DNA of 64,000 nucleotides from Bradyrhizobium manausense (lineage in GTDB: Bacteria > Pseudomonadota > Alphaproteobacteria > Rhizobiales > Xanthobacteraceae), in assembly GCF_018130615.1 (NCBI RefSeq), contig NZ_JAFCKB010000002.1, forward strand, positions 186,001 through 250,000. The letters are read 5' to 3'. This document shows, piece after piece, positions 9,049-20,928 of this stretch (position 1 is its first letter; each line of letters begins with the position of its first letter). Below the pieces are notes generated by a model. That model saw only the letters and a program-made list of their open reading frames with translations, ran no database searches and was not told the DNA's origin. The position numbers and the translations under genes were made by a program.

Positions 9049-9660
9049 ATGTCCGTTCGCCGATTAGCCCCGAAGGAAGTCCAGCCCGCGAGCTTTGCGT
9101 TCACGGAGGAGAACCTCGCATTCGCGAAGCAGCAGATCGCGAAATATCCGGCCGGACGCCAGGCCTCGGCTGTCATCGCCATCCTCTGGCGCGCGCAGGA
9201 GCAGCACGAGGGTTGGGTATCGGAAGCCGCGATCCGCGTCATCGCCGACATGCTCGACATGCCCTACATCCGCGTGCTCGAGGTCGCGACCTTCTACACG
9301 ATGTTCCAGCTCGCTCCCGTCGGCAAGAAGGCCCACGTCCAGGTCTGCGGCACCACGCCGTGCCGCCTGCGCGGCGCCGAAGATCTCATCCATGTCTGCG
9401 AGAGCCGGATCCATCACGATCCCTTCCATCTCTCCAAGGACGGCAATTTCAGCTGGGAAGAGGTGGAGTGCCTGGGCGCCTGCGTGAACGCGCCGATGGT
9501 GCTGATCGGCAAGGACACCTATGAGGATCTGACCAAGGAAACCTTCGGCAAGGTGCTCGACGGCTTTGCCTCGGGCAATCCGCCGAAGCCCGGTCCGCAG
9601 AACGGCCGCCAGTTCTCGGCGCCGGCGGGCGGGCCGACCACTCTGAAGGAGACCTCCTGA
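9049..9660 (+). CDS. nuoE: NADH-quinone oxidoreductase subunit E
   Basis: NuoE (24-kDa subunit, 203 aa) carries [2Fe-2S] cluster N1a, ligated by C100 and C105 ([11 protein letters not shown]) and C141 and C145 ([10 protein letters not shown]) in a thioredoxin-like fold. It partners NuoF and NuoG in the NADH-oxidising module. The last 30 residues ([19 protein letters not shown]) form a low-complexity tail common in alphaproteobacterial NuoE. Its stop overlaps the ATG of the next small gene as TGATG. Confidence 0.97.
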   Translation: MSVRRLAPKEVQPASFAFTEENLAFAKQQIAKYPAGRQASAVIAILWRAQEQHEGWVSEAAIRVIADMLDMPYIRVLEVATFYTMFQLAPVGKKAHVQVCGTTPCRLRGAEDLIHVCESRIHHDPFHLSKDGNFSWEEVECLGACVNAPMVLIGKDTYEDLTKETFGKVLDGFASGNPPKPGPQNGRQFSAPAGGPTTLKETS

Positions 9661-9863
9661 TGAGGCTTCCGTCTCAGGCCAACCGGGGGAGCGAAGCCGT
9701 GAAGAAATGGGGCTTCGTCGCCATGCACACCGCGCTCGCGGCCACCTTCATGTTCTTGCTGCAGCGCTTCATGATGAACGCGACGCTGGAATCCAGTCTG
9801 CTCTGGGCGCTGACCTTCGCCGTCTGCGCCGCCGGGCTTGCCTACAAGCAGGCCAACCGTTGA
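9660..9863 (+). CDS. Small two-helix membrane protein between nuoE and nuoF
   Basis: The 67-aa protein has two hydrophobic stretches: roughly residues 17-38 (KWGFVAMHTALAATFMFLLQ) and 44-62 (SSLLWALTFAVCAAGLAY). A basic N-terminus and C-terminus suggest both ends are cytoplasmic. Its ATG overlaps the nuoE stop and nuoF follows after 15 bp, so it is firmly inside the operon. I do not recognise a named family. Because NuoE and NuoF are soluble, a membrane protein encoded between them could be an assembly factor or accessory subunit, but this rests only on position. Confidence 0.72.
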   Translation: MRLPSQANRGSEAVKKWGFVAMHTALAATFMFLLQRFMMNATLESSLLWALTFAVCAAGLAYKQANR

Positions 9864-9878
9864 TCGGAAAGCACTGAT

Positions 9879-11204
<1,326 letters not shown>

Positions 11205-11209
11205 GAGAC

Positions 11210-13285
11210 ATGACCAAGCTCATCATCGACGGCAAAGAGATCGATGTCCCCGCCGAGTACACGCTGCTTCAGGCGTGCGAGGCGGCCGGCGCCGAGATTC
11301 CGCGCTTCTGCTATCACGAGCGGCTGTCGATCGCCGGCAATTGCCGGATGTGCCTCGTCGAGGTGAAGGGTGGCCCGAAGCCGGTCGCAAGCTGCGCCTG
11401 GGGCGTGCGCGATTGCCGTCCGGGCCCGAAGGGCGAGCCGCCGGAAATCTCGACCCGTTCGCCGATGGTGAAGAAGGCGCGCGAAGGCGTGATGGAATTC
11501 CTTCTGATCAACCATCCGCTGGATTGCCCGATCTGCGACCAGGGCGGCGAGTGCGACCTGCAGGACCAGGCGATGGGCTATGGTGTCGACACCAGCCGCT
11601 TCGCCGAGAACAAGCGTGCGGTCGAGGACAAATATCTCGGCGCGCTGGTCAAGACCTCGATGAACCGCTGCATCCAGTGCACGCGCTGCGTCCGCTTCTC
11701 GGCGGAAGTCGCCGGTGCTCCCGAGATGGGCGCGACGGGGCGCGGCGAAGACATGGAGATCACGACCTATCTCGAGCACGCGCTGACGTCGGAACTGCAA
11801 GGCAATCTCGTCGACATCTGCCCGGTCGGTGCGCTGACCTCGAAGCCCTATGCCTTCGCGGCGCGCCCGTGGGAGCTCGGCAAGACCCAGTCGATCGACG
11901 TGATGGACGGCGTCGGCTCTGCGATCCGCGTCGACACCCGCGGCCGTGAGGTGATGCGGGTGCTGCCGCGCATCAACGAGGCCGTGAACGAGGAGTGGAT
12001 CTCCGACAAGACCCGCCACATCGTCGACGGCCTTCGCACCCAGCGCCTCGACCGGCCCTATATCCGCGAGGCCGGCAAGCTGCGTGCGGCCAGCTGGCCG
12101 GAAGCTTTTGCGGCTATCGCAGCCAAGGCAGCCCGGACCGACGGCAAGCGCATCGGCGCCATCGCCGGCGATCTTTCCGGCGTCGAAGAGATGTTCGCGC
12201 TGAAGGACCTGCTGGCCAAATTCGGCTCGGCCAATCTGGCAGTGCAGGGCGGCGACGCCTTCGATCCCGCGCTCGGCCGCGGCTCCTACATCTTCAACCC
12301 GACGCTCGCAGGCGTCGAGCAGGCCGATGCGCTGCTCATCGTCGGCGCCAATCCGCGGAAAGAGGCGGCCGTGTTCAACGCCCGCATCCGCAAGCGCTGG
12401 CGCGCCGGCGGCCTGAAGGTCGGCGTGATCGGCGCCAAGGCCGATCTGACCTACGATTATGACCATCTCGGCGCAGGCACCGAGACCCTCGGCGAGCTCG
12501 CTTCCGGCAAGCATTCCTTCATGGACGTGCTGAAGAACGCCAAGAATCCGATCATCCTGGTCGGCGCGGGCGCGGCCTCGCGTCACGATGGCGCCGCCAT
12601 TCTGGCTGCCGCCGCCAAGCTCGCGCTCGACGTCGGCGCGGTGAAGGACGGCTGGAACGGCTTTGGCGTGCTGCACGAGACCGCTTCGCGCGTCGGTGCG
12701 CTCGACATCGGCTTTGTCGCCGGCCAAGGCGGCCTGAACGGGGCGCAGATGACCACGTTCGGGACGCTCGACCTGTTGTTCCTGCTCGGCGCCGACGAGA
12801 TCAAGGCGCCGGACGGCACCTTCGTCGTCTACATCGGCACCCACGGTGACCGCGGCGCGCATCGCGCCGACGTGATCCTGCCGGCTGCCGCCTACACCGA
12901 GAAGTCCGCGATCTACGTCAACACCGAGGGCCGCGTGCAGATGACCGGTCGCGCTGCATTCCCGCCGGGCGAAGCCCGCGAGGACTGGGCGATCGTCCGT
13001 GCGCTCTCGGAAGCGCTCGGCAAGAAGCTCGGCTACGACTCGCTCGCCGCCCTGCGCCAGGTGATCTTCAAGGCGGTGCCGCATCTGATCCGTCTCGACC
13101 AGATCGAGGCGGGCGCAGCCGACCAGATCAAGAAGCTGGCCGGGAAGGGCGGCTCGCCCGAGAAGGCGCCGTTCAAGGCTGCCATCGAGGACTTCTATTT
13201 GACCAACCCAATCGCGCGTGCGTCCGCCGTGATGGCGGAATGTTCGCGGCTTGCCTCCGGGCAGATGCTGACCGCAGCGGAGTGA
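11210..13285 (+). CDS. nuoG: NADH-quinone oxidoreductase subunit G
   Basis: NuoG (75-kDa subunit, 691 aa) carries three clusters of the peripheral arm. The [2Fe-2S] N1b ligands are C34, C45, C48 and C62. N5 uses H102, C106, C109 and C115. N4 uses C154, C157, C160 and C204. A molybdopterin-oxidoreductase-like domain follows (about residues 220-600) without a catalytic role. The four cysteines of the extra N7 cluster found in some NuoG proteins are not evident. nuoH starts 5 bp later. Confidence 0.97.
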   Translation: MTKLIIDGKEIDVPAEYTLLQACEAAGAEIPRFCYHERLSIAGNCRMCLVEVKGGPKPVASCAWGVRDCRPGPKGEPPEISTRSPMVKKAREGVMEFLLINHPLDCPICDQGGECDLQDQAMGYGVDTSRFAENKRAVEDKYLGALVKTSMNRCIQCTRCVRFSAEVAGAPEMGATGRGEDMEITTYLEHALTSELQGNLVDICPVGALTSKPYAFAARPWELGKTQSIDVMDGVGSAIRVDTRGREVMRVLPRINEAVNEEWISDKTRHIVDGLRTQRLDRPYIREAGKLRAASWPEAFAAIAAKAARTDGKRIGAIAGDLSGVEEMFALKDLLAKFGSANLAVQGGDAFDPALGRGSYIFNPTLAGVEQADALLIVGANPRKEAAVFNARIRKRWRAGGLKVGVIGAKADLTYDYDHLGAGTETLGELASGKHSFMDVLKNAKNPIILVGAGAASRHDGAAILAAAAKLALDVGAVKDGWNGFGVLHETASRVGALDIGFVAGQGGLNGAQMTTFGTLDLLFLLGADEIKAPDGTFVVYIGTHGDRGAHRADVILPAAAYTEKSAIYVNTEGRVQMTGRAAFPPGEAREDWAIVRALSEALGKKLGYDSLAALRQVIFKAVPHLIRLDQIEAGAADQIKKLAGKGGSPEKAPFKAAIEDFYLTNPIARASAVMAECSRLASGQMLTAAE

Positions 13286-13290
13286 GCTAG

Positions 13291-14358
13291 ATGGAATTCT
13301 TCGAAAGCGCATTCTGGACCGGCTTCCTCTGGCCGCTGATCATCATGATCGCGGAGAGCGTGCTGGTGCTCGTCGTCCTCCTGGTCGCGATCGCCTACAT
13401 CCTGCTCGCCGACCGCAAGATCTGGGCGGCGGTGCAGATCCGTCGCGGCCCGAACGTGGTCGGTCCCTGGGGCCTGTTCCAGTCCTTCGCCGACCTGCTG
13501 AAGTTCGTGCTGAAGGAGCCGATCATTCCGGCCGGCGCCAACAAGGGCGTCTTCCTGCTGGCACCGCTGGTGTCCTGCGTGCTCGCGCTGGCGGCCTGGG
13601 CGGTGATCCCGACCAATCTCGGCTGGGTGATCTCCGACATCAATGTCGGCATCCTCTTCATCTTCGCGATCTCGTCGCTGTCGATCTACGGCATCATCAT
13701 GGCCGGCTGGTCGTCGAACTCGAAGTACCCGTTCCTGGCCGCGCTGCGCTCGGCGGCGCAGATGGTGTCCTATGAGGTCTCGATCGGCTTCGTCATCATC
13801 ACGGTGCTGCTCTGCGCCGGCACGCTGAACCTGTCGGCCGTGGTCGAGGCCCAGCATGTCCGCGGCCTTGCCAGCCTGATCGGGCTGCCGCAGCTGACCA
13901 TCCTGAACTGGTACGTCTGGCCGCTGTTCCCGATGTTCGTGGTGTTCTACGTCTCGGCGCTGGCGGAGACCAACCGTCCGCCGTTCGACCTGGTCGAAGC
14001 GGAATCCGAGCTCGTCGCCGGCTTCATGGTCGAATACGGCTCGACGCCGTACCTGCTGTTCATGCTCGGCGAGTATGTCGCGATCGTCACGATGTGCGCG
14101 ATGGCCACCATCCTGTTCCTCGGGGGCTGGCTGCCGCCGGTGGACCTGCCGCCCTTCAACTGGGTGCCGGGGATCATCTGGTTCTCGCTGAAACTGTTCT
14201 TCATGTTCTTCCTGTTCGCGATGGCAAAGGCGATCGTGCCGCGCTACCGCTACGACCAACTGATGCGCCTCGGCTGGAAGGTGTTCCTGCCGCTCTCGCT
14301 GGTGATGGTGGTCGTGGTGGCCGGCGTGCTGCAATTCGCCGGCATCGCGCCGAAGTGA
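13291..14358 (+). CDS. nuoH: NADH-quinone oxidoreductase subunit H
   Basis: NuoH (ND1, 355 aa) is the eight-helix membrane subunit that builds the quinone entry channel and links the two arms of complex I. The conserved segments are the first-loop [21 protein letters not shown] (here split as RRGPNVVG and [11 protein letters not shown], residues about 50-75) and the E-rich loop [23 protein letters not shown]. The C-terminus has one more helix. It is co-transcribed with nuoG and nuoI. Confidence 0.97.
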   Translation: MEFFESAFWTGFLWPLIIMIAESVLVLVVLLVAIAYILLADRKIWAAVQIRRGPNVVGPWGLFQSFADLLKFVLKEPIIPAGANKGVFLLAPLVSCVLALAAWAVIPTNLGWVISDINVGILFIFAISSLSIYGIIMAGWSSNSKYPFLAALRSAAQMVSYEVSIGFVIITVLLCAGTLNLSAVVEAQHVRGLASLIGLPQLTILNWYVWPLFPMFVVFYVSALAETNRPPFDLVEAESELVAGFMVEYGSTPYLLFMLGEYVAIVTMCAMATILFLGGWLPPVDLPPFNWVPGIIWFSLKLFFMFFLFAMAKAIVPRYRYDQLMRLGWKVFLPLSLVMVVVVAGVLQFAGIAPK

Positions 14359-14366
14359 GGGCCGTC

Positions 14367-14861
14367 ATGGGTATCAACGTCAACGCCACTGCACGCTCGC
14401 TCCTGCTGTCGGAATTCGTTTCGGCGTTCTTCCTCGCCATGCGCTATTTCTTCCAGCCGAAGCCGACGCTGAACTATCCGTTCGAGAAGGGCCCGATCTC
14501 GCCGCGCTTCCGCGGTGAGCATGCGCTGCGCCGCTATCCGAACGGCGAAGAGCGCTGCATCGCCTGCAAGCTGTGCGAAGCGGTCTGCCCGGCGCAGGCC
14601 ATCACCATCGAGGCCGGCCCGCGCCGCAACGACGGCACCCGCCGCACCGTGCGCTACGACATCGACATGGTGAAGTGCATCTATTGCGGCCTCTGCCAGG
14701 AGGCCTGTCCGGTCGACGCCATCGTCGAAGGTCCGAACTTCGAGTTCGCGACCGAGACCCGCGAGGAACTGTTCTATGACAAGGCCAAGCTGCTCGCCAA
14801 TGGCGATCGCTGGGAACGCGAGATCGCGAAAGCGATCGAGCTTGACGCGCCGTACCGGTGA
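14367..14861 (+). CDS. nuoI: NADH-quinone oxidoreductase subunit I
   Basis: NuoI (TYKY, 164 aa) is the ferredoxin-like subunit holding clusters N6a and N6b between NuoG and NuoB. The two 8Fe ferredoxin motifs are complete: C64, C67, C70, C74 ([12 protein letters not shown]) and C104, C107, C110, C114 ([12 protein letters not shown]). An amphipathic N-terminal helix precedes them. The ATG at 14367 lies 8 bp after the nuoH stop and gives the family's standard length. Confidence 0.97.
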   Translation: MGINVNATARSLLLSEFVSAFFLAMRYFFQPKPTLNYPFEKGPISPRFRGEHALRRYPNGEERCIACKLCEAVCPAQAITIEAGPRRNDGTRRTVRYDIDMVKCIYCGLCQEACPVDAIVEGPNFEFATETREELFYDKAKLLANGDRWEREIAKAIELDAPYR

Positions 14862-14870
14862 GGTGAGGGC

Positions 14871-15509
14871 ATGATCCTTCCCGCGCTCTTCTTTTATCTC
14901 TTCGCCGCCGTCTGCGTCGCCTCGGCCGTGATGGTGATTGTCTCGCGCAATCCCGTCCACTCGGTGCTGTACCTGATCCTGGCCTTCGTCAACGCCTCCG
15001 GCCTGTTCGTGCTGATGGGCGCCGAATTCCTGGCGATGATCCTGATCGTCGTCTATGTCGGCGCCGTCGCGGTGCTGTTCCTGTTCGTCATCATGATGCT
15101 CGACGTCGACTTCCTCGAGCTGCGCGAAGGTTTCATCCAGTATCTGCCGGTTGGTGTCGTGATCGGCGGCATCTTCCTGTTCGAGCTGCTCTTGACCGTC
15201 GGCGCCTGGGTCATCAATCCGACCGTGAGCAAGACGATCACGGCGCCGATCCCGACCAACGTCTCGAACACCGAGGCGCTGGGTCTCGTGCTCTATACGA
15301 AGTACGTCCACTACTTCCAGCTCGCGGGCATGGTGCTCTTGGTCGCCATGATCGGCGCCATCGTGCTGACGCTGCGCCACAAGGCGAGCGTGAAGCGGCA
15401 GGACATCAACGTTCAGAACGCACGCACGCCCGACATGGCGATGGCGATGCGCAAGGTAGCGCCGGGGCAGGGGCTCTCGGACGCGGATGCTGCGGAGTGG
15501 GTGAAATGA
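14871..15509 (+). CDS. nuoJ: NADH-quinone oxidoreductase subunit J
   Basis: NuoJ (ND6, 212 aa) is a five-helix membrane subunit. The pi-bulge helix seen in proton-translocating complex I is represented by [21 protein letters not shown] (quoted here as [14 protein letters not shown], near residues 58-72). The C-terminal 35 residues after [11 protein letters not shown] are hydrophilic, as usual in alphaproteobacteria. Its stop overlaps the nuoK start (ATGA). Confidence 0.96.
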   Translation: MILPALFFYLFAAVCVASAVMVIVSRNPVHSVLYLILAFVNASGLFVLMGAEFLAMILIVVYVGAVAVLFLFVIMMLDVDFLELREGFIQYLPVGVVIGGIFLFELLLTVGAWVINPTVSKTITAPIPTNVSNTEALGLVLYTKYVHYFQLAGMVLLVAMIGAIVLTLRHKASVKRQDINVQNARTPDMAMAMRKVAPGQGLSDADAAEWVK

Positions 15510-15814
15510 CGATCGGGCTCGGACATTATCTGGCGGTCGGCGCGATCCTGTTCACGCTCGGCATCCTCGGCATCTTCCTGAACCGCAAGAACATCATCGT
15601 CATCCTGATGTCGATCGAGCTGATCCTGCTCTCGGTCAACATCAACCTGGTGGCATTCTCGACCTTCCTTGGCGACATCGTCGGCCAGGTCTTCGCGCTG
15701 CTGGTCTTGACCGTTGCGGCCGCCGAAGCCGCGATCGGTCTCGCCATCCTGGTGGTCTATTTCCGCAACCGTGGCTCGATCGCGGTTGAGGACGTCAATC
15801 TGATGAAGGGCTAA
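15506..15814 (+). CDS. nuoK: NADH-quinone oxidoreductase subunit K
   Basis: NuoK (ND4L, 102 aa) is a three-helix subunit of the proton path. The two essential membrane glutamates are present: E38 ([12 protein letters not shown]) and E74 ([13 protein letters not shown]). The ATG at 15506 overlaps the nuoJ stop and gives exactly the usual length; a GTG nine bases upstream is less likely. It is followed by a 63-bp gap with a palindromic repeat before nuoL, the largest gap between nuo genes here. Confidence 0.97.
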   Translation: MTIGLGHYLAVGAILFTLGILGIFLNRKNIIVILMSIELILLSVNINLVAFSTFLGDIVGQVFALLVLTVAAAEAAIGLAILVVYFRNRGSIAVEDVNLMKG

Positions 15815-15861
15815 CGCATGATCCGGAAAAGTGGGTACCGGTTTTCCGGTCAGATCATGCG
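15815..15861. repeat. Palindromic intergenic repeat between nuoK and nuoL
   Basis: The 47-bp element has outer arms CGCATGATC and GATCATGCG and inner arms CCGGAAAA and TTTTCCGG around GTGGGTA. It would fold as a strong two-part hairpin in RNA. Near-identical GCATGATC/CGGAAAA palindromes are, to my knowledge, scattered between genes in rhizobial genomes. It starts immediately after the nuoK stop codon and ends 16 bp before the nuoL start. It might be an RNA-processing or stability element; no U-tract follows, so it is not an ordinary terminator. Confidence 0.75.
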
Positions 15862-15877
15862 GAAAGAGAAATAAGTC

Positions 15878-17959
15878 ATGGTTCAGGCAATTGTTTTCCT
15901 GCCGCTGCTGGGCGCCATTTTGGCCGGCCTGATCGCGCTCGTCGGCGCGCATGGCCGCAACCCCTCGGGCGACGAGGTCGAGCATCACGGCGATCACGGC
16001 CACGGCGACGCGCACGCGTCGGCGGCCCATGACGACCACGGTCACGATGATCACGCTCACGACGACCACGGCCACGGTCCGGTCGAGCCGGCGGCCGCCG
16101 GTTCACGCGGCGCCGAGCTGATCACGACCGCCCTGCTGTTCGTCTCGGCCGCGCTGTCCTGGATGACGCTGGTCGATGTCGGCTTCAATGGCCATGACGC
16201 TCGGTTCCAGCTCTTGCCTTGGATCTTCTCAGGCGAGCTCGAGGTCTGGTGGACGCTGCGCGTCGACACGCTCACCGCCGTGATGCTGGTGGTGGTGACG
16301 ACCGTGTCCTCGCTCGTGCACCTCTATTCCATCGGCTACATGGACGAGGATCCGAACCGGCCGCGTTTCTTCGGCTATCTCAGCCTGTTCACCTTCGCCA
16401 TGCTGATGCTGGTGACGGCCGACAACCTGGTGCAGCTGTTCTTCGGCTGGGAGGGCGTGGGCCTGGCGAGCTACCTGCTGATCGGCTTCTGGTATCAGAA
16501 GCCGTCCGCGAACGCCGCCGCCATCAAGGCCTTCGTGGTCAACCGCGTCGGCGATTTCGGCTTCGCGCTCGGCATCTTCGCGATCTTCATGCTGACGAGC
16601 TCGACCGATTTCGAGACCATCTTTCATGCCGCTCCCGGCCTGACCGGCAAGACCATCAACTTCCTTGGCTGGCATGCCGATGCGCTGACGCTGACCTGCC
16701 TGCTGCTGTTCATGGGCGCGATGGGCAAATCGGCGCAGTTCCTGCTGCACACCTGGTTGCCGGACGCGATGGAAGGCCCGACCCCGGTGTCGGCGCTGAT
16801 CCACGCCGCGACCATGGTCACCGCCGGCGTGTTCATGGTGGCGCGCCTGTCGCCGTTGTTCGAGCTCGCCCCGAACGCCCAGGCCGTCGTGATGTTCTTC
16901 GGCGCGACCACGGCGTTCTTCGCCGCGACCATCGGTCTCGTCCAGAACGACATCAAGCGCATCGTCGCCTACTCGACCTGTTCGCAGCTCGGCTACATGT
17001 TCGTGGCGATGGGAGCAGGGGCCTATTCGGTCGGCATGTTCCACCTGTTCACGCACGCCTTCTTCAAGGCGCTGCTGTTCTTGGGCTCCGGCTCGGTGAT
17101 CTACGCGATGCACCACGAGCAGGACATCCGCAACATGGGTGGCCTCTGGAAGAAGATCCCGTACACGTTTGCGGTGATGACCGTCGGCACCTTGGCGCTG
17201 ACCGGCTTCCCGCTGTTCGCCGGCTATTTCTCCAAGGACGCGATCATCGAGGCGGCCTATGCCTCGCACAATCCGTTCTCGACCTACGCCTATCTGCTGA
17301 CGATCGTGGCCGCCGGCCTGACATCGTTCTATTCCTGGCGCCTGGTGTTCAAGACCTTCTTCGGCGAGCCGCACGACCAGGAGCACTACGAGGCCGCGCA
17401 TGAGAGCCCGATCTGGATGCTGATCCCGATCGGCGTGCTGGCGGTGGGCTCGGTCCTGGCCGGCTTCCCGTTCAAGGAGCTGTTCACCGGACCGCACGGC
17501 GTGGAGGAGTTCTTCCGCGAGTCCGTGAAGATGAACCCGCATGTCCTCGAGGATATGGAGCACATGCCGCATCTCTTGGGCTGGCTGCCCTTCGTGATGA
17601 TGGTTGGCGGCTTCCTGGTGTCCTACACCTTCTATATCCGCAAGCCCTACCTGCCGGTCGAGCTCGCGAACACGCAGCCGATGCTGTACCAATTCCTGCT
17701 CAACAAGTGGTACTTCGACGAGCTCTACGAGATCATCTTCGTCCGTCCGGCGAAGTGGATCGGCTATCAGCTCTGGAAGAAGGGCGACGGCTTCATCATC
17801 GACGGCTTCGGACCCGACGGCATTTCGGCCCGTGTGCTGGACGTCACCCGCAACGTCGTGAAGATCCAGACTGGCTATCTCTATCACTATGCATTCGCCA
17901 TGCTGATCGGCGCCGCCGGCCTGATCACCTGGTTCATGTTCGGCTTTGGAGGCCAGTAA
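15878..17959 (+). CDS. nuoL: NADH-quinone oxidoreductase subunit L, with His-rich loop
   Basis: NuoL (ND5, 693 aa) is the distal antiporter-like proton pump of complex I, with the long lateral helix near the C-terminus. Family motifs include [20 protein letters not shown], the TM7/8 lysine region [20 protein letters not shown] and [18 protein letters not shown]. Unusually, the loop after the first helix is expanded and very His/Asp-rich: residues 36-66 contain 12 histidines. The start at 15878 has AAAGAGAAATAAG upstream. Confidence 0.97.
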   Translation: MVQAIVFLPLLGAILAGLIALVGAHGRNPSGDEVEHHGDHGHGDAHASAAHDDHGHDDHAHDDHGHGPVEPAAAGSRGAELITTALLFVSAALSWMTLVDVGFNGHDARFQLLPWIFSGELEVWWTLRVDTLTAVMLVVVTTVSSLVHLYSIGYMDEDPNRPRFFGYLSLFTFAMLMLVTADNLVQLFFGWEGVGLASYLLIGFWYQKPSANAAAIKAFVVNRVGDFGFALGIFAIFMLTSSTDFETIFHAAPGLTGKTINFLGWHADALTLTCLLLFMGAMGKSAQFLLHTWLPDAMEGPTPVSALIHAATMVTAGVFMVARLSPLFELAPNAQAVVMFFGATTAFFAATIGLVQNDIKRIVAYSTCSQLGYMFVAMGAGAYSVGMFHLFTHAFFKALLFLGSGSVIYAMHHEQDIRNMGGLWKKIPYTFAVMTVGTLALTGFPLFAGYFSKDAIIEAAYASHNPFSTYAYLLTIVAAGLTSFYSWRLVFKTFFGEPHDQEHYEAAHESPIWMLIPIGVLAVGSVLAGFPFKELFTGPHGVEEFFRESVKMNPHVLEDMEHMPHLLGWLPFVMMVGGFLVSYTFYIRKPYLPVELANTQPMLYQFLLNKWYFDELYEIIFVRPAKWIGYQLWKKGDGFIIDGFGPDGISARVLDVTRNVVKIQTGYLYHYAFAMLIGAAGLITWFMFGFGGQ

Positions 17960-19468
17960 ATGACAACCTGGCCCATCCTTTCGGTCACGACGTTCCTGCC
18001 GCTGGTCGGCGCGCTGATCGTGTATCTGAGCCGCGGTGATGACGAGGCGGCCAAGCGCAATTCGCGCTGGATCGCGCTCTGGACCACGCTGATCACCTTC
18101 GCGGTGTCGGTGATCCTGGTCATGCGCTTCGACCCGGCCAATGCCGATTTCCAGTTCGTCGAGAAGGCGGCCTGGCTCGCCACCGGCATCACCTATCACA
18201 TGGGCGTCGACGGCATTTCGCTGCCGCTGGTGATCCTCACCACCGCCGTGATGCCGTTCTGCATCATCGCGAGCTGGAAGGCGATCACCAACCGCGTCCG
18301 CGAATACATGATGGCGTTCCTGATCCTGGAAACGCTGATGATCGGCACCTTCTCGGCGCTCGATCTCGTGCTGTTCTACCTGTTCTTCGAGGGCGGCCTG
18401 ATCCCGATGTTCCTGATCATCGGCGTCTGGGGCGGTCCGCGCCGGGTTTATGCGTCGTTCAAGTTCTTCCTCTACACGCTGCTCGGCTCGGTCCTGATGC
18501 TGCTCGCCATCATGGCGCTGTACTGGAACGGCGGCACCACCGACATCCCGACCCTGATGCACACCGCCGTGCCGCGGTCGTTGCAGACCTGGGCGTGGCT
18601 CGCCTTCTTCGCCTCGTTCGCGGTGAAGATGCCGATGTGGCCGGTGCACACCTGGCTTCCCGACGCACACGTCGAGGCGCCGACAGCGGGCTCCGTGGTT
18701 CTCGCCGCGATCCTCTTGAAGATGGGCGGCTACGGCTTCCTGCGCTTCTCGCTGCCAATGTTCCCGTTGGCTTCGCATGACTTCGCGCCGCTGGTGTTCA
18801 CCATGTCCGCGATTGCGATCATCTACACCTCGCTGGTGGCGCTGATGCAGGAGGACATGAAGAAGCTGATCGCATACTCGTCGGTGGCGCATATGGGCTT
18901 CGTCACCATGGGCATCTTCGCCGGCACCATGCAGGGCGTCGCCGGCGGCGTGTTTCAGATGATCTCGCACGGCATCGTCTCCGGCGCGCTGTTCCTCTGC
19001 GTCGGCGTCGTCTACGACCGCCTGCATACCCGCGAGATCGCGGCCTATGGCGGCCTCGTCAACCGGATGCCGCTCTACGCGCTGACCTTCATGATCTTCA
19101 CCATGGCCAATGTCGGTTTGCCCGGCACCTCCGGTTTCGTCGGCGAGTTCATGACGCTGCTCGGCACCTTCAAGGTTTCGATCCCGACCGCGTTCTTCGC
19201 CACCTTTGGCGTGATCCTGTCGGCCGGTTACGCGCTGTGGCTCTACCGCAAGGTCGTGTTCGGAGCGCTGGTCAAGCCGTCGCTGGCGAGCATGAAGGAT
19301 CTCACCTTGCGCGAATGCGTGACGCTGTTTCCGATGATCGCGCTGACGATCCTGTTCGGCATCTATCCGAAGCCGGTGCTCGACATGTCGGCCGCCTCGG
19401 TTCAGCAACTCGTCAACAACTACAACACCGCTGTGACGGCCGTGAAGGCCGCCGCACTGCTCCATTGA
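17960..19468 (+). CDS. nuoM: NADH-quinone oxidoreductase subunit M
   Basis: NuoM (ND4, 502 aa) is the middle antiporter-like proton-pumping subunit, with about 14 helices. The conserved glutamate helix ([16 protein letters not shown]) and the lysine/histidine stretch [20 protein letters not shown] are present. The ATG follows the nuoL stop directly with no gap. Length is typical. Confidence 0.97.
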   Translation: MTTWPILSVTTFLPLVGALIVYLSRGDDEAAKRNSRWIALWTTLITFAVSVILVMRFDPANADFQFVEKAAWLATGITYHMGVDGISLPLVILTTAVMPFCIIASWKAITNRVREYMMAFLILETLMIGTFSALDLVLFYLFFEGGLIPMFLIIGVWGGPRRVYASFKFFLYTLLGSVLMLLAIMALYWNGGTTDIPTLMHTAVPRSLQTWAWLAFFASFAVKMPMWPVHTWLPDAHVEAPTAGSVVLAAILLKMGGYGFLRFSLPMFPLASHDFAPLVFTMSAIAIIYTSLVALMQEDMKKLIAYSSVAHMGFVTMGIFAGTMQGVAGGVFQMISHGIVSGALFLCVGVVYDRLHTREIAAYGGLVNRMPLYALTFMIFTMANVGLPGTSGFVGEFMTLLGTFKVSIPTAFFATFGVILSAGYALWLYRKVVFGALVKPSLASMKDLTLRECVTLFPMIALTILFGIYPKPVLDMSAASVQQLVNNYNTAVTAVKAAALLH

Positions 19469-19490
19469 TCGGGCAGGTCAGGATATCGCC

Positions 19491-20927
19491 ATGAGCTTTA
19501 CGACTGCAGGTTATCAACTGGCGCCGGTGCTGCCCGAGCTCGTGCTCGCGATCGGTGCCATGGCGCTTCTGATGCTTGGCGCCTATCGCGGGCAGGGGAC
19601 CACCAGCACGGTCACCACGATCGCGGTGCTGCTGCTGATCGTGGTCGGCGTGCTCGAATACACGCTCCCGGCTGGCAAGCAGGTGACCTTCGGCGGCAGC
19701 TTCATCGTCGACGATTTTGCGCGCTTCATGAAGATCCTCGCGCTGATCGGTTCGGCGGTGACGCTGATCCTGTCGACCGAGTTCCTCGCCGACGCGTCGC
19801 GCCGCATCTTCGAATATGCGATCCTGGTGCTGCTCTCGACGCTCGGCATGATGGTGCTGATCTCGGCCGGCGATTTGATCTCGCTCTATCTCGGCCTCGA
19901 GCTGATGTCGCTCGCGCTCTATGTCGTGGCGGCCTCGAACCGCGACAACGCCAAGTCGACCGAAGCCGGCCTGAAGTACTTTGTGCTCGGCGCGCTATCC
20001 TCGGGTATGCTGCTGTATGGCTCCTCGCTGGTTTACGGATTCACCGGCACCGTGAGCTTTACCGGCATCGCCACGGCCGCGACGATCTCGAATACCGGCC
20101 TCGTCTTCGGCCTGGTGTTCCTGCTCGCCGGTCTTTGCTTCAAGGTCTCGGCCGTGCCGTTCCACATGTGGACGCCGGACGTGTATGAGGGCGCACCGAC
20201 GCCCGTCACCGCCTTCTTCGCCTCCGCGCCGAAGGTCGCCGCGCTCGCCGTGTTCACCCGCGTCACGCTGACCGCATTCCCGGGCATCGTCTCGCAGTGG
20301 CAGCAGATCCTGGTGTTCGTCGCGATCGCCTCGATGGCGCTGGGCTCGTTCGCCGCGATCGGCCAGAGCAACATCAAGCGCCTGATGGCGTATTCCTCGA
20401 TCGGCCACATGGGCTTTGCGCTGGTCGGCCTTGCCTCCGGCACCGTCGAGGGCGCGCAGGGCGTGCTGATGTACATCGTGATCTATGTGGCGATGACGCT
20501 CGGCTCGTTCTCGATCATCCTCGCGATGAAGCGCAACGGCCAGGCCGTCGAGCAGATCAGCGATTTCGCGGGTCTGTCGCGCACCAATCCGCTGCTCGCC
20601 TTCATGTTCGCGATGTTGCTGTTCTCGCTCGCGGGCGTCCCGCCGCTCGCCGGCTTCTTCGCGAAGTGGTACGTCTTCGTCGCCGCCATCAAGGCGAACC
20701 TGTTCACGCTCGCCGTGATCGGCGTGCTCTCCAGCGTCGTGGGCGCCTACTACTATCTCGCCATCGTCAAGACGATGTATTTCGACGAGCCGGCCGGTCA
20801 GGTCGATCCGGTCAGGGTCGAGGTCAAGACGGTGCTGGCGGTCTTTGGCCTGTTCAACATCCTGTTCGCGTTGTTCGCGGGTCCGGTGGTGAGCGTCGCT
20901 TCCGCCGCCGCCAAGTCGCTGTTTTAG
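19491..20927 (+). CDS. nuoN: NADH-quinone oxidoreductase subunit N
   Basis: NuoN (ND2, 478 aa) is the proximal antiporter-like subunit with about 14 helices. Family motifs include [38 protein letters not shown] and the [20 protein letters not shown]-type stretch (here [17 protein letters not shown]). It is the last nuo gene. birA follows with one base between stop and start, so the operon evidently continues into birA and rnj. Confidence 0.97.
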   Translation: MSFTTAGYQLAPVLPELVLAIGAMALLMLGAYRGQGTTSTVTTIAVLLLIVVGVLEYTLPAGKQVTFGGSFIVDDFARFMKILALIGSAVTLILSTEFLADASRRIFEYAILVLLSTLGMMVLISAGDLISLYLGLELMSLALYVVAASNRDNAKSTEAGLKYFVLGALSSGMLLYGSSLVYGFTGTVSFTGIATAATISNTGLVFGLVFLLAGLCFKVSAVPFHMWTPDVYEGAPTPVTAFFASAPKVAALAVFTRVTLTAFPGIVSQWQQILVFVAIASMALGSFAAIGQSNIKRLMAYSSIGHMGFALVGLASGTVEGAQGVLMYIVIYVAMTLGSFSIILAMKRNGQAVEQISDFAGLSRTNPLLAFMFAMLLFSLAGVPPLAGFFAKWYVFVAAIKANLFTLAVIGVLSSVVGAYYYLAIVKTMYFDEPAGQVDPVRVEVKTVLAVFGLFNILFALFAGPVVSVASAAAKSLF

Positions 20928-20928
20928 G

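Noticed and set aside
16229-19465. A 1078-codon open frame on the minus strand opposite nuoL and nuoM.
   Set aside because: It is an antisense shadow of high-GC coding sequence: composition dominated by His, Arg, Glu, Asp and Gln, no family motifs, and fully overlapped by two certain genes.
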